This document shows, piece after piece, positions 57,631 to 64,000 of a stretch of 64,000 nt of DNA. The notes under the pieces were generated by a model, which had not been told where the DNA came from, made no database searches, and saw only the letters and a program-made list of their open reading frames with translations. Where the stretch lies: NCBI GenBank assembly GCA_019188255.1, contig JAETXT010000001.1:8432001-8496000 (forward strand), written 5' to 3'. The DNA is from Verticillium longisporum. Taxonomy: Eukaryota; Ascomycota; Sordariomycetes; Glomerellales; Plectosphaerellaceae. Position numbers and translations under genes: made by a program. Within the stretch, counting starts at the first letter, position 1, and each line of letters starts with the position of its first letter.

Positions 57631-57690
57631 TTGCTACGGCCTGCTACGGCCTGCTACGGCCTGCTACGGCCTGCTCCGGCCTGCTCCAGG
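57631..57690. repeat. 10-bp minisatellite, six units of CTGCTACGGC
   Basis: Units start at 57631, 57641, 57651, 57661, 57671 and 57681. Three are identical; the first has T at position 1, the fifth has C for A, and the last is degenerate. Confidence 0.92.
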
Positions 57691-60095
57691 GCTCGAGCTG
57701 TGCAGTATGATATGCAGGACTGTGCTTTTCGTCTCGGTATGCTGATGCATGGTATGCCCTCAGGAGAGTAATCATTGGTAGCTACCTTGGCTACCTAGTT
57801 CAGGCCAGTTGTGTCGTATGGCACCCAGCAGCGACCGAGAAAATAGATGGCATTGTACGATCAGCAACTGATATGGCGCGAGCTTTGCAGTGTAGTTCTC
57901 GTGGGAAGCCGTCATTGCAGAATCCCAGTCTGCGCACTCGCGATGTCCACATTTCCACGTGAGAGGCGTACCAATCGAACACCTGCCAGTTGCCCGGCTC
58001 AGATCATGCTTGATGCTCGAATCTATCTATGCCTGCATCGCAGCGATCGATGCAATCCCGACGCATGTCCACAGCTGTAGGCGACAAGTCGTCGCTGAAG
58101 CCCAGGTGCCATTTCGAGCCACGCTGCCTGGTGGCAGCAGGATCCAAGCAAACGGAAACGCTCACCGTCCACCGTTTCCACAACGCAAAACCGCTCGTCC
58201 CGGCCCCAGCAGACAGGCGCCAGCGCCTGACTCAAACCCCCAACCCCCAGCACCCAGCACCCAGCACCCCTCGTGTCGACCACAACAAACCAAGAGACGG
58301 GTTGCATTCCTCGGCGGCCTCACCTGTCCTTTGTGGCACTTCAACATGAGGAAAGGCGCCGATCACAGGGTCCGCGGAGACGAGGGCATCGGGGGCGGAA
58401 CAGCGCGTGACGTCAAGGGATCAACAAGCGTGCTCCTTTTGGAACCTGGCTCCGCTGCAGTGCCAGAGTGCTCATCGTGCTTGGTCGCTCGCCAGATCTT
58501 GGTCCCCAATGCGCAGCAGCTTGTTGGTCCCCAAGCTCCTCCCTCTCTGGGGCTTCTGCAGTGGGGACCGTTTTCCCCCTTTGGGAACCTGCGAGAAGCT
58601 TGGTGCGTGCCGGTTTGAGCGAAAGCTGGGAGAGGGCGCCGATCGCGTTGGCGTGCTTGGCGGGCGTGGCAAGTTTAGAAGGGTCGAGAACCCTTGGGTT
58701 TTTTTTTGGTGGTTGTGAGGGTCGAGCCGGAACGACAAGATTCGTTGCTTTAGCATGGATTGGCCGCAGGTTTTCGAGCGAAGAAAGCAGCTTGTGGCAA
58801 GTGGCCGAGGGGCCCGGGGACCAGTCATGATGGCTTCGTACCTGATTGCAGGTCGCTCAACTCAACTCCCCCTTGCCGTCCTGGCCATGCCGTTCAGCGA
58901 CCCAATGGGCTCTGCTGCATCGAGAGCACGGATGGACATGGCCGACGAACGCCTGGGTGCTCGTCAAGAACCGACCTGGTCTCGCATAAACTACCGACTG
59001 AAGCACTGCCTTTGCGTGGGCCTCGTATTCCGACCCAGGCTAGGCTCGCGAGCGGCCCAGGCTTGAGGGCGGCCCAGCGGCTGTCCCGGGGCGCCCCCAC
59101 CCGACAGGCAAAAATAGCACAGGCATGCCAGCGACTTGCTGTCGATGGTGTGCACTCAGCACAGAAGAGGGCCTCAGAGGCCTGTGGATCGGTGCACGGC
59201 GCTCAGGAGGTCGGCCAATGGCTGGCATGGAGCACCTTAGGGAGGTCTACATAGTACCCTACCTGTAGTGCCTGTAGTGCCTTGACTGCGTGCCGCGGGA
59301 AGAATTTTCGGCGGCTGTCGACGGTTGTTTCGTGTCGAGGCGCTGACGACGCCGGCGAGGTACCTCGACGTGGGTGCAGGCCGTGCGGCGAGACAAGTCA
59401 CTCTCGGAAACGCCAGACAACCGTTAGCCCACCGGGACAGTAGTACTGTCCCTTACCTGGCAGGCACTGACTTCATCACCAGATCCAGAATGCATGCCGT
59501 AGCGGCATGCTCGACACCCTCAAAGTTCTGCCTCCTTGTTCTGTTCCTGTGCCTGTTTCCTGGGGCATCCCTCCACCGACCCCATCCCCTCCATTTACCC
59601 TACCTACCTTACCCAGTCCTCACTTTTCTCTCGCCCTCTCTCCATGCTCGGCCCTCCTACAACACGACCGCCTAGATCTCCCACTCGCTAGAGATCGAAC
59701 GCCGTCACGACACACGAGAACACGGACGCACAACGCCAGAAACACCAGCACGGCACAGCATTTTTTTCGTCCCTCGTTCAGCCGTGCTTTCTGGGGCCTG
59801 TTTCAATAGTCGACTAACGACCACAGACAGACACACACCCCGGACAGTCCACCAACGTCATTTCCCGACTGTCAATTCCCGACTGTCAATTCGTCGTGGC
59901 CACCAAGTGCAAACCACCCTTTTGCACCTTTCCGTCTCTCTCTCGTCCCCCTCGGCGACAACCATCGACAGCCAAGCGACCAAGACGACCCGTCGTTCGT
60001 AACACACCTACCATTGCGGCTGTTTGGTAGACCCCCTTCCTCGGGATACGAACGTCACCTGCCGACCTGCCCTCCTCTGGGCCCCGACATTACCT

Positions 60096-60122
60096 ACACA
60101 CACACAGAGAGAGAGAGAGAGA
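60096..60122. repeat. (CA)n(GA)n dinucleotide tract just before a start codon
   Basis: About six CA and eight GA units, ending 2 bp before the ATG of the CSC1-like gene at 60125. Confidence 0.85.
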
Positions 60123-60124
60123 CC

Positions 60125-63100
60125 ATGGATCCCGTCTTCCAGAGGATAAGGGCCCGGCAAGACAAGTTTGATGCTGGCCAGGAACTGCTGGATCTCCTGC
60201 AGGACCCCTTCGCCGGACAGGTATGCTTTGCCGTTGAAGTTGGCCTTCCTTCCCACTGACGTGACCTCGACAGCTCCAACAAACCTCCTTCTTCGCTGCC
60301 CTCGGTACCTCGGTCCTGTTCACGCTCGGCATCGCCATTGCCTTCTCCTTCCTGCGTCCCTACAACCAGTCCGTCTACGCCCCCAAGACCAAACATGCCG
60401 ACGAGAAGCACGCCCCGCCGCCCATCGGCCGCAAGCTCTGGTCCTGGGTCTTCCCCCTCTGGAGCACCACCGAGTACGAGTTCATCCAGTACGCCGGCAT
60501 GGACGCCGCCATCTTCATGCGCTTCGTCGAGATGCTGCGCAACCTCTTCGTCACCCTGTCCGTCTTTGTCCTCGCCATCCTCATCCCCGTCAACCTCACC
60601 CAGGTCGACGTCTCGGGCGAGGGCCGCGCCTGGCTGGCCATGCTGACGCCCTCGAACGTCTGGGGCGACGCCCAGTGGGCCCAGGTCACCGTCGCCTACG
60701 GCATCAACGCCATTGTCATGTTCTTCCTGTGGTGGAACACGAAGAAGGTCCTGCACCTGCGCCGCCGCTACTTTGAGAGCGACGAGTACCAGAACAGCCT
60801 GCACGCGAGGACGCTGATGGTGCGTTTACCTGCCTCCCCTCATGCCTGGCCAGCATGACCTGACCTGCCCCCCCTTCATCCCTGGCCTTTCCTCATCCCT
60901 GGCCTTTCCTCATCCCTGACCAACTGACTGACCAAATGACAGCTCTACGATCTTCCCAAGGACCGCAGCTCCGACGAGGGCATCGCCCGCATCATCGACG
61001 AGGTCGTCCCCAGCTCCTCCTTCTCCCGCACCGCCGTCGCACGCAACGTCAAGGATCTGCCCAAGCTCATCGCCCAGCACGACCACACCGTGCGCAAGCT
61101 CGAGTCCGTCCTCGCCAAGTACATGAAGAACCCGGCCCAGCTGCCGCCCACCAGGCCGCTCTGCAAGCCCTCGAAGAAGGACCCCTCGTTCAGCACCTAC
61201 CCCAGGGGGCAAAAGGTCGACGCCATCGAGTACCTCACGCAGCGCATCAAGACGCTCGAGATTGAGATCAAGCAGGTCCGCCAGAGCGTCGACAAGCGCA
61301 GCTCCATGCCCTACGGCTTCGCCAGCTACTCCGACATCACCGAGGCCCACAACATTGCCTACGCCTGCCGCAAGAAGCACCCCCACGGCTCGACCATCAA
61401 GCTGGCCCCGCGCCCCAACGACATCATCTGGAACAACCTGCCGCTGTCGGCGTCGACGCGCCGCTGGAGGCGCGTCATCAACAACCTGTGGATCACCCTC
61501 CTCACCTTCATCTGGATCGGCCCCAACGCCATGATCGCCGTCTTCCTCGTCAACCTCAACAACTTGGGCCGCGTCTGGCGCGAGTTCCAGACCGAGCTCG
61601 TCGAGAACAAGACCTTCTGGGCCTTCGTCCAGGGCATCGCCGCGCCCGCCATCACCTCGCTCGTCTTCCTCGTGCTGCCCATCATCTTCCGTCGCCTGTC
61701 GATCAAGGCCGGTGACCAGACCAAGAGCGGTCGCGAGCGCCACGTCGTCGCCAAGCTGTACGCCTTCTTTGTCTTCAACAACCTTGTCGTCTTCTCCCTG
61801 TTCAGCGCCACCTGGACCTTCGTCGCCGGCGTCATCAACAGGACCGGCCACGGCGCCGATGCCTGGGACGCCATCCTCGAGGAGAACATTGCCGACACGC
61901 TGTTCCTCGCCCTCTGCACCGTCAGCCCCTTCTGGGTCAACTGGCTCCTCCAGCGCCAGCTCGGTGCCGCCATTGACCTGGCCCAGTTCTGGCCCCTGAT
62001 CTACAGCTTCTTCGCCCGCAAGTTCTCGAGCCCCACGCCGCGCGACCTCATCGAGCTCACGGCGCCCCCGGCCTTTGACTATGCGCCCTACTACAACTAC
62101 TTCCTCTACTACTCGACCATTGCGCTGTGCTTCGCCGGCATCCAGCCCATCACCCTGCCGGCCGTGGCCCTGTATTTCGCCATTGACGTCTGGCTGAAGC
62201 GCTACCTCTTGCTCTACGTCTTCGTCACCAAGACCGAGTCGGGCGGCATGTTCTGGCGCGTCGTCTTCAACCGTGTCATCTTCGCCACGATGCTCGCCGA
62301 CCTCGTCTTCTTCCTGACCTGCTGGGTCCGTGGCGAGGGCGCCCACCACACCCACGCCCTCGCCATTGTGCCTCTGCCGTTCCTCATGCTCGCCTTCAAG
62401 TTTGTCTCCTCCCGCCAGTTCGACGACAAGATCCGCTACTACTCGACCCTCAACGTCGCCAAGCACCCCGAGAGCGGCCTCCAGAAGGAACAGCGCCTGC
62501 GCAGCGAGAGGCTCGCGTCGCGCTTCGGCCACCCGGCCCTGTACAAGCCGCTCATCACGCCCATGGTGCACCAGAAGGCCCAGGCGACGCTCCACATTGT
62601 GTACAAGGGCCGCCTGTCCGACGGGCGCGAGGCCGGCGGCATGGACGGCATGTCTGTCTCTGGCTACTCGGACACGTTTGCGCTGGACCCCATGAACGCC
62701 GGCAAGCCCGGCAAGCAGATGAACACGAACGTGCCCGGCTTTGAGTTTGTCTCGGACTCGCACATGGATTTCGAATTCTACAAGAACCGACCGGAGTTCG
62801 CCGACGAGCACGGCCAAGGCGACCTCTTTGGCGCCGACGCCGACAGGATGAGGCCCGGCACCCCGGTTCGCACGGCGGCGAGTCCGACTACTCGCGCCCC
62901 GGCACGCCCACGATGAACGCCATGGCCGGCGGCATGACGGGCTTCAACCGGCCCCTCCACCGCGCGCCGACCCACGACTTCACCACGGCGGCGTCAGGCT
63001 ACCACTCGCCCAACGGCGGCCGCGCATCGCCCGGCCCGGGCTTCCCGCAGGGCATGGGCTACGACCGCTCGCGCAGCCCGCTGTACGCCAACGCCCACGG

Positions 63101-63404
63101 CAACGGCAGCAACACGGCGCTCGTGCAGGACGCGGCGGGCATGGGCATGGGCATGGGCATGGGCGCGCCGGCCCCCAGCTACAGCAACAACAGCGTCGGC
63201 GGGGCCCGCGACCGCAGCGTCGACAGCTTCCGCATGGCGCCCACGCCGGGACCCAGCACCGGCGCCCTCGGCGGCGGGCCGAGGGGATATAGCAACCTCC
63301 CTCAGGCCGAGGCGGAGCAGAGCCCGGGCGACGCGGACCCCAGCCAGTACGACTACTTCCGGGGCAACGCGCGCAGCCAGAGGCGGCCTGGCGAGGGGTG
63401 GTAG
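60125..63404 (+). CDS. CSC1/OSCA-type stress-gated cation channel (DUF221), one-base frameshift near C-terminus
   Basis: Exons 60125-60220, 60274-60819 and 60943-63404, about 1030 aa. N-terminal helix LGTSVLFTLGIAIAFSFL and the RKLWSWVFPLW block, then helices 2-3, a large cytosolic loop (LYDLPKDRSSDEGIARI to CRKKHPHGST), then the RSN1/7TM pore region: WIGPNAMIAVFLVNLNNL, ITSLVFLVLPIIFRRLS, YAFFVFNNLVVFSLF, LIELTAPPAFDYAPYYNYFL and CFAGIQPITLP. Relatives are hyperosmolarity-gated calcium-permeable channels or phosphate-metabolism (PHM7) proteins of the plasma membrane or ER. At 62865-62866 the frame breaks: RMRPGTP reads in one frame, and SDYSRPGTPTMN plus the Gly/Ser/Met-rich tail to 63404 in the next. 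One extra G in the CCCCGG run restores it. Without it the protein ends at 62916 after missense residues. Confidence 0.9.
60876..60921. repeat. 17-bp tandem repeat inside intron 2 of the CSC1-like gene
   Basis: Unit TCATCCCTGGCCTTTCC, about 2.7 copies, within the intron 60820-60942. Confidence 0.85.
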
Positions 63405-63906
63405 GGATGCCCGAGTGCATCTCTCGTTTCTGTCTGTTTTTTCCTCTTCTTTGTTTTGGATCGCACAAAGCACCGGGCGGCGTTGGCAGGGGATTTTGCC
63501 AAGAGACTTGGGGTCTTTTTGCCCCTCGCTCTCTTGTTCTCTTACACTGTACGGCACGGCAACGAGTGCGCTGTGGCCTGTTCATAATCGGGCGGTAGAC
63601 CTGTACAAAGTTCATGATGGATGAAAAGCGCGGCACTATAGACTGGATCAAGTGTGGGGGCGGTAGAGGTAGAAGATTTTAATCCACAATCCACATTGTA
63701 GAGTCACCGCGGTGTGGGCGGAAGTGACTCGAGAGGCGCGTGATGATTGCTCGTGGTATGACTGCGGTGCCTTCGACTTCACGCTTGATTGCCTTGTGGC
63801 TGCTCGACCGATGTTTACAAAGTCGGCATTCCGCCAATCATCATCTGACCAGCTGCAGATGCAGATGCATATCCTGATTTTCAGTACGTTGAGAGTAGTT
63901 ACTTTC
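63405..63906. other. Intergenic, no gene seen
   Basis: 3' region of the CSC1-like gene and upstream region of the partial gene at the window end. Confidence 0.45.
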
Positions 63907-64000
63907 ATGTCCCAGCCCGGCAGCATCTTCACAAGCATGAGCATCACTCGGACGCCCAGTCACCAGCCGATGGCCACGTATCAGTACACCCCCGTCGACG
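63907..64000 (+). CDS. Possible start of a further gene, cut by the window end
   Basis: An ATG at 63907 opens a frame that stays open to the last base (31 codons: MSQPGSIFTSMSITRTPSHQ, then PMATYQYTPVD). The polar Ser/Thr/Pro-rich start looks like a fungal N-terminus, but the length is too short to judge. Confidence 0.35.
   Translation, partial: MSQPGSIFTSMSITRTPSHQPMATYQYTPVD

Larger units (their letters stand above)
57294..60124. other. 2.8 kb intergenic upstream of the CSC1-like gene
   Basis: Contains a 10-bp tandem repeat (57631-57690), CACCCAG-type short repeats near 58243-58271, a T8 run near 58700 and TACC motifs near 59236-59280 and 59596-59613. From about 59.5 kb the sequence is C/T-rich, as in a long 5' leader. 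The overlapping frames in 57959-58830 have no family features. Confidence 0.5.

Noticed and set aside
57959..58830. Overlapping frames of 103-219 codons before the CSC1-like gene
   Set aside because: Several phases are open at once in GC-rich DNA and none shows domain signatures.
60910..62817. 635-codon open frame antisense to the CSC1-like gene
   Set aside because: Mirrors strong third-position GC bias of the sense gene; residues are Gly/Glu/Val-rich without family motifs, and the sense strand carries a well-known channel.
1..64000. CRISPR arrays, rRNA genes, telomeric TTAGGG arrays, secondary-metabolite core genes
   Set aside because: Looked for and not seen; spaced direct repeats are only the short tandem repeats listed.

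Overview
The window reads as nuclear DNA of a filamentous ascomycete, most likely a Sordariomycete. The genes carry 40-80 nt introns with GTAAGT-like donors and CTAAC/CTGAC branch sites. The proteins are typical of these fungi: a HET-domain protein, fungalysin, kelch/membrane proteins, an I78 inhibitor and a CSC1-like channel. One LTR retrotransposon is saturated with C-to-T and G-to-A changes of the repeat-induced point mutation (RIP) type. No prokaryotic operons, CRISPR arrays or rRNA genes are visible. Exon boundaries below were derived by hand from reading frame, splice signals and protein continuity.

Layout. 1-9 kb: a 5'-truncated kelch/transmembrane gene, a secreted Cys-rich precursor with Kex2-type sites (3163-3918, -), a decayed reading frame (about 5147-5659), a phosphotransferase pseudogene (6173-6907) and a small secreted 8-Cys protein (7150-7431, -). 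9-18 kb: a conserved fungal protein (9065-10794, -), a 3.1 kb gene-free stretch with six clustered CCAAT boxes, and a five-exon VPS9-ankyrin-PX Rab GEF (13941-18035, -). 18-32 kb: 3.7 kb without genes, a fungalysin metalloprotease, an unrecognised four-exon gene, a frameshifted duplicated-domain gene, a membrane-anchored HET protein and an UNC93-like transporter.

33.4-39.3 kb is a complete but dead Ty1/Copia element on the minus strand, with 213-bp LTRs, a CCAAG target duplication and RIP damage that stops inside each LTR. 40-64 kb: a Cys-rich type I membrane protein, tRNA-Lys(CTT), an I78 inhibitor, TMA20 (frameshifted), a nucleotidyltransferase-like protein, a BTB protein with an in-frame stop before more coding frame, stand-alone histidinol dehydrogenase, a second BTB protein, TRAPPC12, an AT-hook protein, a CSC1/OSCA-type channel (frameshifted) and the start of a further gene.

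The genes do not form an obvious pathway or metabolite cluster. Most are housekeeping (TMA20, TRAPPC12, VPS9 GEF, CSC1), set among accessory secreted proteins and relics. The least explained item is the 231-aa secreted precursor with five CX5C modules separated by KRQ processing sites. Three single-base frameshifts in otherwise conserved genes all lie at or beside short G/C runs, so assembly error must be considered before calling these genes broken.
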